From Nitrospiraceae bacterium (GTDB lineage Bacteria > Nitrospirota > Thermodesulfovibrionia > UBA6902): a stretch of 14,364 nucleotides of DNA. The stretch spans positions 1,693,613-1,707,976 of the forward strand of contig CP070644.1 in assembly GCA_020354155.1 (NCBI GenBank), read 5' to 3'. How positions within the stretch are numbered: the stretch's first letter is position 1; each line of letters starts with the position of its first letter. Positions 1-6,434 of this stretch are shown piece by piece. The translations under genes were made by a program, and so were the position numbers. The notes under the pieces are model-generated. The model was not told the origin of the DNA and ran no database searches. It saw only the letters and a list, made by a program, of their open reading frames with translations.

Positions 1-72
1 GAAAAGGAGTTTCACAATCCCGATAACAAAGGCAGTCAGGAAAAAACCAATCCAGATATAGTTGAGAACCAT
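1..72 (-). CDS. SpmA-like nucleoside-recognition (Gate) domain membrane protein, N-terminal fragment
   Basis: Only the first 24 codons are in the window; the gene continues past the left edge. The peptide begins MVLNYIWIGFFLTAF and is a single hydrophobic segment. From memory this matches the N-terminus of proteobacterial SpmA/nucleoside-recognition proteins, which start with a (M)LNYIW-GFFLIAF type helix. These are multi-pass inner-membrane proteins of uncertain transport function. An in-frame TAG lies two codons upstream of the ATG, so the start cannot be further out. There is no Shine-Dalgarno sequence, and a good sigma-70-like promoter ends only 2 nt before the ATG, which makes either the start or the promoter doubtful. 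The assignment rests on 24 residues, so it is tentative. Confidence 0.5.
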   Translation of the reverse strand, partial: MVLNYIWIGFFLTAFVIGIVKLLF

Positions 73-74
73 GC

Positions 75-103
75 ACTATAGTACCACAGAGCCAAAAGGT
101 CAA
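75..103 (-). promoter_or_regulatory. sigma-70-like promoter abutting the SpmA-like gene
   Basis: On the minus strand, TTGACC (98-103) is followed after exactly 17 nt by TATAGT (75-80). Each hexamer matches 5 of 6 consensus bases. The expected transcription start would fall at about position 68, just inside the coding sequence that begins at 72. The promoter therefore implies a leaderless or internally started message, or it is coincidental. Confidence 0.4.
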
Positions 104-137
104 AGCGGCAAAACTTCTGAATGCCGTCATCTCCAAT

Positions 138-166
138 TTGATACAGCATTGTTGTATCCTTATACC
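138..166 (+). promoter_or_regulatory. candidate sigma-70 promoter for the PPOX-family gene
   Basis: TTGATA (138-143, 5 of 6 consensus) is separated by 17 nt from TATACC (161-166, 4 of 6). It would give a leader of about 45 nt before the ATG at 218, which has its own strong ribosome binding site. Identified by eye only. Confidence 0.4.
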
Positions 167-217
167 ATGCGGAGCCTTCAGGTACTGAACCCAGAGCATA
201 CTTTAAGGAGGTGTCAT

Positions 218-646
218 ATGAGTGATTTAAAACAGAGGATTTATGATGCTGCAAAGGAATTGCAGTTAACAAATGTGGCAAGCATCACTGAGGACGGGAA
301 ACCTTGGGTGCGCTATGTCATGGCTAAAGCTGACAGTAACCTGGTCTTTCGTTTTTGCACCCATCTGGAATCAAGGAAAGTCGGCCAGATACGGAAAAAT
401 CCTGCTGTTCACGTATCTCTTGGAGTTACAAGCCTCGAGACAGCCAAAAACTGGCTACAGGTACAGGGAATTGCTGAAGTATCGACGGACCAGAAAGAAC
501 GTGATGCCTTCTGGTTTGATGATCTGAACAACTACTTCTCAGGCCCCGATGACCCCAGTTACTGCCTGGTAATTATAAGGCCCTCCCGGATTGAGCTGGG
601 GACAATGGGGAGTATGGAACCGGAGATCTGGGAATCAGGGAGCTGA
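218..646 (+). CDS. pyridoxamine 5'-phosphate oxidase-family (general stress protein 26-like) flavin-binding protein
   Basis: A 142-residue protein with the compact split-barrel FMN-binding fold of the PPOX-like/general stress protein 26 group. Seen: an N-terminal helix, then ASITEDGKPWVRYVM (21-35), the first barrel strands typical of the family; a central TSLETAKNWLQVQGIAEV region (71-88); and a C-terminal DDPSYCLVIIRPSRIEL (111-127) ending GTMGSMEPEIWES, the usual end of the GSP26 group. Proteins of this type bind FMN or other flavins; the substrate is generally unknown, and this one is too short for a genuine PdxH. The start at 218 is chosen because AGGAGG sits at 207-212, 5 nt upstream. 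The reading frame is open further upstream but that extension is not family-like. It is a single-gene unit, divergent from the SpmA-like gene. Confidence 0.82.
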   Translation: MSDLKQRIYDAAKELQLTNVASITEDGKPWVRYVMAKADSNLVFRFCTHLESRKVGQIRKNPAVHVSLGVTSLETAKNWLQVQGIAEVSTDQKERDAFWFDDLNNYFSGPDDPSYCLVIIRPSRIELGTMGSMEPEIWESGS

Positions 647-787
647 TGAAGAATATATTGTGCAGGCATTTCATGTTATGTCGACTCGCCTGCGGGGAAA
701 AATCTTTAAGGAATGCAGTGGCTTAAGATTTCTCTCTTCGTTCGAAAAGACAAAGACTTTAATAAATTACTAATTCCGCCAGAGATA

Positions 788-1087
788 CTAATGAGAACCT
801 GATTTCTTCAGGTAGTCTTCCCATTCCATGGGAAGGGAATGCTTTTTTCTGTTATTACAGGTTTTGCAGGCAGGGACAAGGTTATTCTTGGTTGACCTGC
901 CTCCGCGCACAATTGGGACAATGTGATCCATTGTCAGTTCCTGAGGCGGTACTGTCTGCTGGCAATAATGGCAAATTCCAGGGGAGCATTTTTGTTTCCA
1001 CCACAGTGTTTTTCGAAGGTCACGGGCCTTCGCTTTTTCCTTTTTGATCTCTTCGTCTTTAACAGGTGAAATAAAGTTTTTTGTCAT
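788..1087 (-). CDS. small HNH endonuclease
   Basis: A 99-residue protein of the HNH superfamily. The zinc ribbon is formed by CHYC (C39, C42) and CKTC (C74, C77). The beta-beta-alpha metal finger contains MDHIVPIVRGG (53-63) with the D54-H55 pair, followed by STKNNLVPACKTCNNRK with the conserved Asn residues. The N-terminus is Lys/Arg-rich. Such single-domain proteins cut or nick DNA in a metal-dependent way. Stand-alone chromosomal copies are common and of mixed function (homing, restriction, repair or phage defence). No partner methylase, integrase or phage gene is beside it, so the role is open. There is no clear Shine-Dalgarno sequence. The gene is divergent from the 72-residue hypothetical gene. 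Confidence 0.85.
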   Translation of the reverse strand: MTKNFISPVKDEEIKKEKAKARDLRKTLWWKQKCSPGICHYCQQTVPPQELTMDHIVPIVRGGRSTKNNLVPACKTCNNRKKHSLPMEWEDYLKKSGSH

Positions 1088-1103
1088 GGTTGCCCGTTGT
1101 GAA

Positions 1104-1112
1104 ATTATACCA
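1104..1112 (-). promoter_or_regulatory. extended -10 promoter for the HNH gene
   Basis: On the minus strand the sequence TGGTATAAT is a perfect extended -10 (TG-N-TATAAT). It lies 16 nt before the HNH start codon and has no recognisable -35. The leader would be only about 9-10 nt, in line with the missing ribosome binding site. Confidence 0.45.
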
Positions 1113-1156
1113 TGTTACAATAAAACGAAGCCCCTATGACAGGGAAAGGAACAATC

Positions 1157-1375
1157 ATGACAAATTATCGCGTGACAGTATTTAAACCTTATCCTTTTAC
1201 TGTAGGCCAGAAGATCAGGATCGAAGGATCGAGGCGGCATGGCGACTGGGAGGTTGTTGCCACAGGCGAGCACAAGATCACACTGCGCTGTCCTATTTCA
1301 CGTAAAGAGTATGAATGGGACCGGTTCTGCTATGCAGTTGAAGAGAAGGAGAGCATTCCCTGGCCTCAGGAGTGA
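1157..1375 (+). CDS. uncharacterised 72-residue protein
   Basis: I do not recognise a named family. The 72-residue product begins MTNYRVTVFKPYPFTVGQKI and has a compact beta-rich pattern: YRVTVF, KIRIEG, DWEVVAT, KITLRCPIS, YEWDRFCYAVE. It is aromatic-rich, has no signal peptide or membrane segment, and contains two Cys residues (C45, C58). The alternation of strands ending in a WDRF motif looks like a small beta-barrel or OB/SH3-like fold, but that is inference. The ATG at 1157 is preferred to an ATG 21 nt upstream because a purine-rich GGGAAAGGA (1142-1150) ends 6 nt before it. It is divergent from the HNH gene and convergent with cheV. Confidence 0.65.
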   Translation: MTNYRVTVFKPYPFTVGQKIRIEGSRRHGDWEVVATGEHKITLRCPISRKEYEWDRFCYAVEEKESIPWPQE

Positions 1376-1443
1376 TAGGAAAGTGTTACTGTCCTTCCAT
1401 GCATCCGGGGATAAAGGCATTCAATTGTTAAAGATCGTGCTGC

Positions 1444-2376
1444 TCATGGGCAGGCAAAACTGTCTACCAGACCTACAAGTTGGCTTATTTCAGGTTTGCT
1501 GATCTGTGCGTCGGCCCCGACGGCTTTGCATTTTATTGACATCTCTTCGCTGATAAGAGAGGAAAAGACAATGCAAGGTATATGTCGCAGTTTCTCATTG
1601 TTTTTTATATTTTTTATTAAATGCATACCATCCATCTGAGGCATTTCAATATCGGAGATAATGATGTTCAGATGATCATCAATTGAGTGGAAGTCGTCTC
1701 TGTTAAGCAGTTCATTTAAATAGTCCCAGGCTGCCTGTCCATCCGAAGCTGTTCTTACGTTGTAACCTGCCTTTTCTAAATTGTTGACTATGATTTTCTT
1801 GATATAGTTTGAATCTTCAACGACATAAACAGTTTTTGATGCTCTGTCTACGCCGTGAACGTTTTTATCGACCTTGGCACTCCTGTCTTCCTGCATCCCT
1901 GTTTCAGGACTTATATTTGCAGTTATTTTTTCAAAATCCAGAAGCAGAATCATACGATCTTCGAGCTTCACAATGGAAACAACGCTGCCTGAATCTCCTG
2001 ATATCATCCCAGTCGGCGGCTCTATCTGTTTCCATGAAAGACGCTGAATCCCTTCAACCGAATTAACACAGAACCCCACCATGGACATATTAAACTCACT
2101 AACAATGACATAGGCTGATGACGTATCAATCTCACCAGAACCTTCGAGGTGTTTCTTCAGGTTGATGATGGGCACGATTTTGCCGCGAAGATCTACAATG
2201 CCTTCTATTGACGGGTGTGCATCAGGAACGGGAATGACTGCATCAGGATATCGTATAATTTCGCGTACCTTGGCTACATTTATGCCATAGGTATTTTTAC
2301 CGCTGATGAATTCCACTATTTCAAGTTCGTTTGTTCCTGATTCAAGAAGAATATTGCTTTTCATGGCCTGTTCCAT
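1444..2376 (-). CDS. cheV: CheV chemotaxis protein (CheW-receiver fusion)
   Basis: A 310-residue cytoplasmic coupling protein that links chemoreceptors to CheA and can be phosphorylated for adaptation. Residues about 16-155 form a CheW domain (ELEIVEFISGKNTYGINV, then IEGIVDLRGKIVPIINL at 57-73). A linker of about 25 residues follows. Residues 182-310 form a response-regulator receiver domain: acidic pair E187-D188, phosphoacceptor D242 in SDIEMPQMDG, S272/S273 in FSS and K294 in SKPE. All key receiver residues are present. Length and domain order match CheV. The first Met is used: a purine tract AGGAAAGGA lies about 13 nt upstream; a second Met at position 5 is possible. It is monocistronic here and not next to other che genes. 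Confidence 0.93.
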   Translation of the reverse strand: MEQAMKSNILLESGTNELEIVEFISGKNTYGINVAKVREIIRYPDAVIPVPDAHPSIEGIVDLRGKIVPIINLKKHLEGSGEIDTSSAYVIVSEFNMSMVGFCVNSVEGIQRLSWKQIEPPTGMISGDSGSVVSIVKLEDRMILLLDFEKITANISPETGMQEDRSAKVDKNVHGVDRASKTVYVVEDSNYIKKIIVNNLEKAGYNVRTASDGQAAWDYLNELLNRDDFHSIDDHLNIIISDIEMPQMDGMHLIKNIKNNEKLRHIPCIVFSSLISEEMSIKCKAVGADAQISKPEISQLVGLVDSFACP

Positions 2377-2456
2377 AGTTATTATGTATTCCTTTCCTGC
2401 CTTTTCCCGGATTTCACTGGTTCTCTGCCTTCAGGGTCAACTGAATGTTATACGAA

Positions 2457-2486
2457 TCTATAGTATTTATTACGGACAAACGACAA
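2457..2486 (-). promoter_or_regulatory. candidate cheV promoter
   Basis: On the minus strand, TTGTCG (2481-2486) and TATAGA (2457-2462) are separated by 18 nt. Each matches 4 of 6 consensus bases. It would give a leader of about 75 nt before the cheV start. Weak, by eye only; no convincing sigma-28 or sigma-54 motif was seen instead. Confidence 0.25.
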
Positions 2487-2512
2487 ACATCTTTAGGAAA
2501 AGCAAAGGAATT

Positions 2513-2659
2513 TTAAAAAGGAGGGAAAAACGAGCCGCGTTTAAAAAGAAAAAGGGGGCTGAACGAATCCCCCTTTTTCTTTTTATTAGATTGTACATAC
2601 CACTTATGGTCGTGATGACAACCGCAGCCGCATCCGTCACCGCATTTGTCTTCAGCCAT
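2513..2659 (-). CDS. possible small Cys/His-rich metal-binding peptide
   Basis: From the ATG at 2659 this frame encodes 48 residues beginning MAEDKCGDGCGCGCHHDHKW, with a dense CxxxCxCxCHHDH cluster of a kind that could bind a metal. The same frame is open further upstream to an ATG at 2740 (75 residues) and contains a further CCCH and more Cys. Against it: no clear Shine-Dalgarno sequence, and the frame runs straight through the terminator stem to a stop at 2513. In its favour: the terminator needs a transcript, and this is the only minus-strand frame between it and the helicase. A TAATAA just before the terminator lies in another frame, so a small indel could have removed a natural stop. 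Confidence 0.22.
   Translation of the reverse strand: MAEDKCGDGCGCGCHHDHKWYVQSNKKKKGDSFSPLFLFKRGSFFPPF
2543..2584. terminator. perfect 16-bp bidirectional intrinsic terminator
   Basis: The left arm is five A, G, five A and five G (2543-2558), the loop is CTGAACGAAT (2559-2568), and the right arm is the exact complement, five C, five T, C, five T (2569-2584). A GC core flanked by A- and T-tracts gives a U-rich 3' end in both directions. It lies between two divergently transcribed genes, so neither cheV nor the helicase gene can end here. Confidence 0.9.
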
Positions 2660-2768
2660 TTCGCATATACCGCCTTCGTGGCAGCAGCACCGCCAAAATC
2701 TATGGTAACAGAATGCCGGAGTGCGCAAGGCTTTATCCATTGACCATTCTTCATGTATAGTAGATACA

Positions 2769-4082
2769 GTGAAATTCAAAGAACTGCAGATTCATGAAAA
2801 AGTCTTTGAGGGTATCAGGGCTGCCGGATTTACCAAATGTACGCCGGTTCAGGCCCAGACACTTCCCGTTGCACTTCAGGGCAGGGACATCGCTGCCCAG
2901 GCCCAGACAGGCACTGGTAAGACAGCGGCCTTTCTGATTGCCATATTTTCACGCATGCTTGAGGTAAGAGCGCCCCGGCGGGGTCCATCCCCCCGGGCAT
3001 TGATAATTGCGCCGACCAGAGAACTTGCTATTCAGATCGAGAATGAGGCGAAACTGCTGGGTGGTTCCACTGGATTCAGTATCGTTTCTGTCTACGGCGG
3101 GATTGATTATATCAAGCAGCGTGATGCTATTGCAAAAGGCGTTGACATACTTATAGGCACACCGGGCCGGCTCATCGATTATCTCAAGCAGAAGGTATAC
3201 AGTCTGAAGAAGACCCAGTTTCTCGTTATTGATGAGGCTGACCGCCTTTTTAATATGGGTTTTATCGCTGATCTCAGGTTCCTTCTCAGGAGGATGGCCC
3301 CTTACGATAAACGTCAGTCTATGCTTTTTTCCGCTACCCTTTCCCATCGTGTCCTTGAACTGTGTTATGAACACATGAACATGCCCGAACGGTTTTCCAT
3401 AACACCGGAAACGATAACAGTGGACCGGATTGACCAGGAGATTTATCACGTCGGCAAATCGGAAAAGCTTGGCCTGCTTCTTGGTCTTCTCAGGCACGAG
3501 CCTGAAGGACGCTATCTCATCTTCTGCAATACCAAGGCCTGGGCCGAGAGGCTCGAGGCATTACTGAATGCCAATAATTTAACGACTGCGGCCATTACCG
3601 GTGATCTTCACCAGAACAAACGTATGAAGGTGCTTGCCCGCTTCAAGGAAGGTAAATTGCCCATTCTTGTAGCTACTGATGTGGCCAGCCGGGGTCTTCA
3701 TATTGATGGCGTTACTCATGTCATTAACTACGATCTTCCCCAGGACCCGGAGGATTATGTTCATCGTATCGGAAGGACTGCCAGGGCCGGAGCTGAGGGG
3801 AAGGCAATATGTCTTGCCTGTGAGGATTATGTTCATTCCCTTTCTGATGTAGAGGAATATATAAAAAAGAAGATACCCGTTGTATCGATAACGGAAGATA
3901 TGATCGTTACTGATTACCGCAGACGGGTCCGCCCTGCAAAAAAGCAGAGTGCCGGACCTCAGAGAAAAAAATCCCCGACAAAAGGAACTTCCTCCCGCAG
4001 CCAGGAACGGTCCGGTCAAAGCCGTACCGGCAAAAAGAAAGCTTTCAAAAAACCTGCAAGGCGTACTGCTCCCAAGCGATAA
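2769..4082 (+). CDS. DEAD-box ATP-dependent RNA helicase (RhlB/RhlE-like)
   Basis: A 437-residue superfamily 2 helicase that unwinds or remodels RNA, probably in ribosome assembly, mRNA decay or cold adaptation. All motifs are present: Q motif CTPVQAQ (Q28), motif I AQTGTGKT (45-52), Ia PTRELAIQ, Ib TPGRL (131-135), II DEAD (155-158), III SAT (188-190), IV LIFCNT, V ATDVASRGL and VI HRIGRTARAG (332-341). Residues from about 384 form a Lys/Arg-rich disordered tail typical of RhlE/RhlB-type RNA-binding extensions. The GTG at 2769 is preferred because VKFKELQIHEKVFEGI is where family members start. An in-frame GTG at 2721 would add 16 unrelated residues; neither has a good Shine-Dalgarno sequence. 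Exact subfamily is not certain. Confidence 0.93.
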   Translation: MKFKELQIHEKVFEGIRAAGFTKCTPVQAQTLPVALQGRDIAAQAQTGTGKTAAFLIAIFSRMLEVRAPRRGPSPRALIIAPTRELAIQIENEAKLLGGSTGFSIVSVYGGIDYIKQRDAIAKGVDILIGTPGRLIDYLKQKVYSLKKTQFLVIDEADRLFNMGFIADLRFLLRRMAPYDKRQSMLFSATLSHRVLELCYEHMNMPERFSITPETITVDRIDQEIYHVGKSEKLGLLLGLLRHEPEGRYLIFCNTKAWAERLEALLNANNLTTAAITGDLHQNKRMKVLARFKEGKLPILVATDVASRGLHIDGVTHVINYDLPQDPEDYVHRIGRTARAGAEGKAICLACEDYVHSLSDVEEYIKKKIPVVSITEDMIVTDYRRRVRPAKKQSAGPQRKKSPTKGTSSRSQERSGQSRTGKKKAFKKPARRTAPKR

Positions 4083-4164
4083 CATAAAAAATTATTTACT
4101 TAGTTTCCTAAGAGTAAACGAAACAAAGGAAATGGATTTCCATACCGGGGAGACTATGTCGCAA

Positions 4165-4258
4165 TTGTCATTGCGAGGAGTAACACGACGAAGCAATCTT
4201 TTAATTCTTCTAAATAATAAGAGATCGCCGCACCACCTCCGGTGACTCGCGATGACAA
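4165..4258. repeat. 94-bp interspersed inverted-repeat element (TCATTGCGAGG type)
   Basis: The ends TTGTCATTGCGAG (4165-4177) and CTCGCGATGACAA (4246-4258) are inverted repeats with one mismatch in 13. Inside are GCAATCT (4193-4199) and AGATCGC (4222-4228), a second inverted pair with one mismatch. This layout, and the phrases GACGAAGCAATCT and GAGATCGCCGC, resemble a short palindromic intergenic element that I recall as abundant in many Nitrospirota and Desulfobacterota genomes. It encodes nothing; it sits between two convergent genes, where such elements often act as transcript ends. Only one copy is in the window, so its multicopy nature here is inferred. Confidence 0.7.
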
Positions 4259-4323
4259 AATCATATTTATGACACAGCATAAAAGCTTAAGTCTCTCATA
4301 TATGGCAAGTAACTGAATGTACT

Positions 4324-4803
4324 TCACCCTGAACGAAGCTTTTGCAGGTAGCGAAATAGCGCTCGCGATGATTTGGGCGGCTTATTATTTGCCATCTCCT
4401 TATTTGCATTGCGCACAAACTGGGCTAATTGCTGACGGTCTGCACCAGGGTATTGAAGCAATAATTGTTCAATGAGCGCTTTGTTGCCGGCAATCAGTTC
4501 ATCCCGCCATTGCTCTGTCTCCTTAAACTCCATGGCCTTTCTGTAATTGCCCTCTTCAATATGATCAAGCGCTTCACGAATTGGGCCGGGATCTATTTTG
4601 CGCATGAGGGTGCCGATGTACTGCATCTGCCTTTTGAGCGCACCGAAGGACTTTATTGTTCTTGCAAATTCAATTGCATTGTACAGTTCCTCCGGCATCT
4701 CGATATCATTCATCTGGTCCCTTGATACCTTCAACAGTCGTTCTCCGAGTTCCTGTAAAGATTGAGCCTCTTTTTTCTTCTCTGTCCTGCTTTTAAAGTC
4801 CAT
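4324..4803 (-). CDS. darP: DarP/YjgA-family ribosome maturation factor (DUF615)
   Basis: A 159-residue, all-helical charged protein. The family signature is clear: KKEAQSLQELGERLLKVSRDQ (N-terminal), PEELYNAIEFARTIKSFGA, ALKRQMQYIGTLMRKID (55-71), a WRDELIAGN segment and the C-terminal PGADRQQLAQFVRNANKE followed by NKPPKSSRALFRYL. In E. coli, DarP (YjgA, 183 residues) binds late 50S subunit precursors near the peptidyl-transferase centre and helps fold 23S rRNA. Here it is somewhat shorter at the N-terminus. It follows the RlmL-type gene after a 111-bp gap; that neighbour methylates 23S rRNA, which supports a ribosome-assembly theme. No Shine-Dalgarno sequence is visible before its ATG. Confidence 0.9.
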   Translation of the reverse strand: MDFKSRTEKKKEAQSLQELGERLLKVSRDQMNDIEMPEELYNAIEFARTIKSFGALKRQMQYIGTLMRKIDPGPIREALDHIEEGNYRKAMEFKETEQWRDELIAGNKALIEQLLLQYPGADRQQLAQFVRNANKEMANNKPPKSSRALFRYLQKLRSG

Positions 4804-4914
4804 AGCGTATTGAAAATGTAAAATTCAAAATGCAAAAGTAAATAGTAAGGAAAAAATGATTATTGGAATAACTCCATAATCTGCATTTTTTATCTTTGAT
4901 TTATCTTTCTGTCT

Positions 4915-6054
4915 TTAGAATAACTCATACTTTACCAGTCTTCCATCCAGTCCGCCTGTCTTGAGAGGCTTTTTCCATGCCGGCTTCAGTCTGATATGCT
5001 TAATAAATTCCCTCTCACCGCAGTATATATAGGCAGTTGAGCCTTTGCATTTCTGTTTCAGGAAATCTCCCAGGGATGTATAGAGCAGAACAAGGTTCTC
5101 TCTGTCTCCGGTGCGGATGCCGTAGGGAGGATTGGTGATGATTACTCCATTTTCAAGACCATGACTCATTCTGAAATCAAAGGTCTCGATGGGTACCGTG
5201 TCTCCATGGGGCAGGGTGTTTATATTGTTCCGAGCAGCATTCACTGCCCTTTTGCTCATATCGCTGCCGGCAATGAGTCCCTCAGGCAATTCCCGGATCT
5301 TCCCGTCAAAGTATTTTTTTATTTTGCTCCACAACCCTCTATCGTAATCAGGCAGATATTCAAACCCAAATCGTCTCCGGTGAATGCCTGGGGGAATTTT
5401 GCAGTAATGCATCAGCGCCTCGCTCAGGAGAGTCCCTGATCCGCACATGGGATCGTAAAGGGGCACAGAGCCATCCCATTCTGAATATTGAATGATGGCA
5501 GCGGCAACGGTCTCCTGCATTGGTGCTTCAACAGAATCTTTCCTGTATCCCCGGCGATGAAGAGATCCTCCTGAAGCGTCAAGGCTTATAACAGCCCTGT
5601 TATTTCTTATGTGAAGATTAATCCACAGATCAGGATCTTTTGGGTTGACGTCCGGTCTTATCCCGGATGTTTCCCGGAATGAATCAACGATTGCGTCCTT
5701 CAGACGCAGCGACGCATAGTGTGAATTATTAATTTTGCTCATTGATACATTACTGAAAATGGCAAAGGTATTTATTTCTGAAATGAAATCGTTCCAGTGT
5801 AGTGCCTTCGCTTTTTTATAGAGGATGTCTGCTGCCGGGCAATCAAAAGAAATGAGAGGTGCTAAAACTCTTGAAACCAGCCTGGATGCATAATTGACCC
5901 GATAGAGAGTCTCAGGATCTGCATGAAAATAAATTCCGCCATATTCGGGGAGAATTTTGTGAGCGCCGAGCTCCGAGAGTTCCTCTACACCCAGATCCTT
6001 TATTCCGTCAGCTATTTGCGCAAAAAAGGTTGCATGCTTTTGATAGTCATACAT
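4915..6054 (-). CDS. rlmL: RlmL-type 23S rRNA (guanine-N2) methyltransferase
   Basis: A 379-residue SAM-dependent RNA methyltransferase. Residues about 45-155 form a THUMP RNA-binding domain, followed by the RRGYR segment (167-171) typical of this family, then a Rossmann-type UPF0020 methyltransferase domain. Motif I is DPMCGSGT (201-208) and the catalytic motif IV is NPPYG (308-312). Family members of this size match the N-terminal half of E. coli RlmKL, which makes m2G2445 in 23S rRNA; the RlmK half is absent. Exact target site is inferred. The ATG at 6054 is used; two TTG codons directly upstream are in frame but less likely. No Shine-Dalgarno sequence is visible. The gene lies 56 bp after the prolyl isomerase gene in a likely operon. 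Confidence 0.88.
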   Translation of the reverse strand: MYDYQKHATFFAQIADGIKDLGVEELSELGAHKILPEYGGIYFHADPETLYRVNYASRLVSRVLAPLISFDCPAADILYKKAKALHWNDFISEINTFAIFSNVSMSKINNSHYASLRLKDAIVDSFRETSGIRPDVNPKDPDLWINLHIRNNRAVISLDASGGSLHRRGYRKDSVEAPMQETVAAAIIQYSEWDGSVPLYDPMCGSGTLLSEALMHYCKIPPGIHRRRFGFEYLPDYDRGLWSKIKKYFDGKIRELPEGLIAGSDMSKRAVNAARNNINTLPHGDTVPIETFDFRMSHGLENGVIITNPPYGIRTGDRENLVLLYTSLGDFLKQKCKGSTAYIYCGEREFIKHIRLKPAWKKPLKTGGLDGRLVKYELF

Positions 6055-6110
6055 CAACAATAGTTAGTTGACTTGCCGTTCTTTGAGAACTTCACTTTGT
6101 AGCTGTCTGC

Positions 6111-6392
6111 TCAATCGTTCCTGCTGGTTATTTCTATGAGATGAAAACCGAACTGTGTCCGGACCGGGCCGTGTACCTTGCCGACTTCATCGCTGAAGAC
6201 AACCTGATCAAATTCCCGAACCATCTGCCCCGGGCTGAATGTGCCCAGATCTCCGCCGCTTTTACCGGAGGGACAGAGGGAATGCTTCTGCGCCATGTCA
6301 CCGAATTCAGCGCCTTCCTCTATCTCTTTTTTGATGTTTTCACATTCATCCTGAGTCTTGACCAGGATATGACGTGCTGTTGCTGTGGACAT
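6111..6392 (-). CDS. ppiC: parvulin-type peptidyl-prolyl cis-trans isomerase (PpiC-like)
   Basis: A 93-residue protein consisting only of a parvulin domain, the size of E. coli PpiC. It catalyses cis-trans isomerisation of peptidyl-prolyl bonds. Expected active-site residues are in place: H8 in ARHILV, C40 in HSLCPSG, M57 in SPGQMVREFD, F61 and H84 in FGFHLIEI. The GGDLGTF turn (47-53) is also typical. With no signal peptide, it should act in the cytoplasm. The start is fixed by AAGGAGG (6399-6405) 6 nt upstream of the ATG. It sits between lemA and the RlmL-type gene, with 42 and 56 bp gaps. Confidence 0.93.
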   Translation of the reverse strand: MSTATARHILVKTQDECENIKKEIEEGAEFGDMAQKHSLCPSGKSGGDLGTFSPGQMVREFDQVVFSDEVGKVHGPVRTQFGFHLIEITSRND

Positions 6393-6434
6393 ACGTGCCT
6401 CCTTGTATTTTAGTTTGGTTATGTTCCGGTTCTC

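Larger units (their letters stand above)
2377..2768. other. 392-bp divergent region between cheV and the DEAD-box helicase gene
   Basis: No established gene covers this stretch. It holds the putative cheV promoter (2457-2486, minus), a plus-strand extended -10-like TGTTATACG (2446-2454), a purine-rich AAGGAGG (2516-2522 region) with no start codon at a useful distance, a perfect bidirectional terminator (2543-2584), and a Cys/His-rich minus-strand frame (2513-2659 or longer). The helicase promoter must also lie near its right end. Reading frames on the plus strand here lack coding character. Confidence 0.6.

Noticed and set aside
591..773. 60-residue plus-strand frame at the end of the PPOX gene
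   Set aside because: It mostly overlaps the real gene in another frame, lacks a ribosome binding site and resembles no family.
2306..2743. 145-residue plus-strand frame between cheV and the helicase
   Set aside because: It overlaps the cheV 5' end, passes through the terminator hairpin and has no family resemblance or start signals.
2721..2768. Longer N-terminus of the DEAD-box helicase from an upstream GTG
   Set aside because: The extra 16 residues do not look like the family N-terminus and have no ribosome binding site; the frame being open is weak evidence.
4092..4280. A 62-residue minus-strand frame across the inverted-repeat element
   Set aside because: It is a translation of the repeat itself (IASHRRW...RVTPRND type), a common annotation artefact; no ribosome binding site and no coding signal outside the element.
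4827..4889. AAAATGCA/TGCATTTT inverted pair in the AT-rich gap before darP
   Set aside because: Only 8 bp with a 47-nt separation in very AT-rich sequence; chance is likely.
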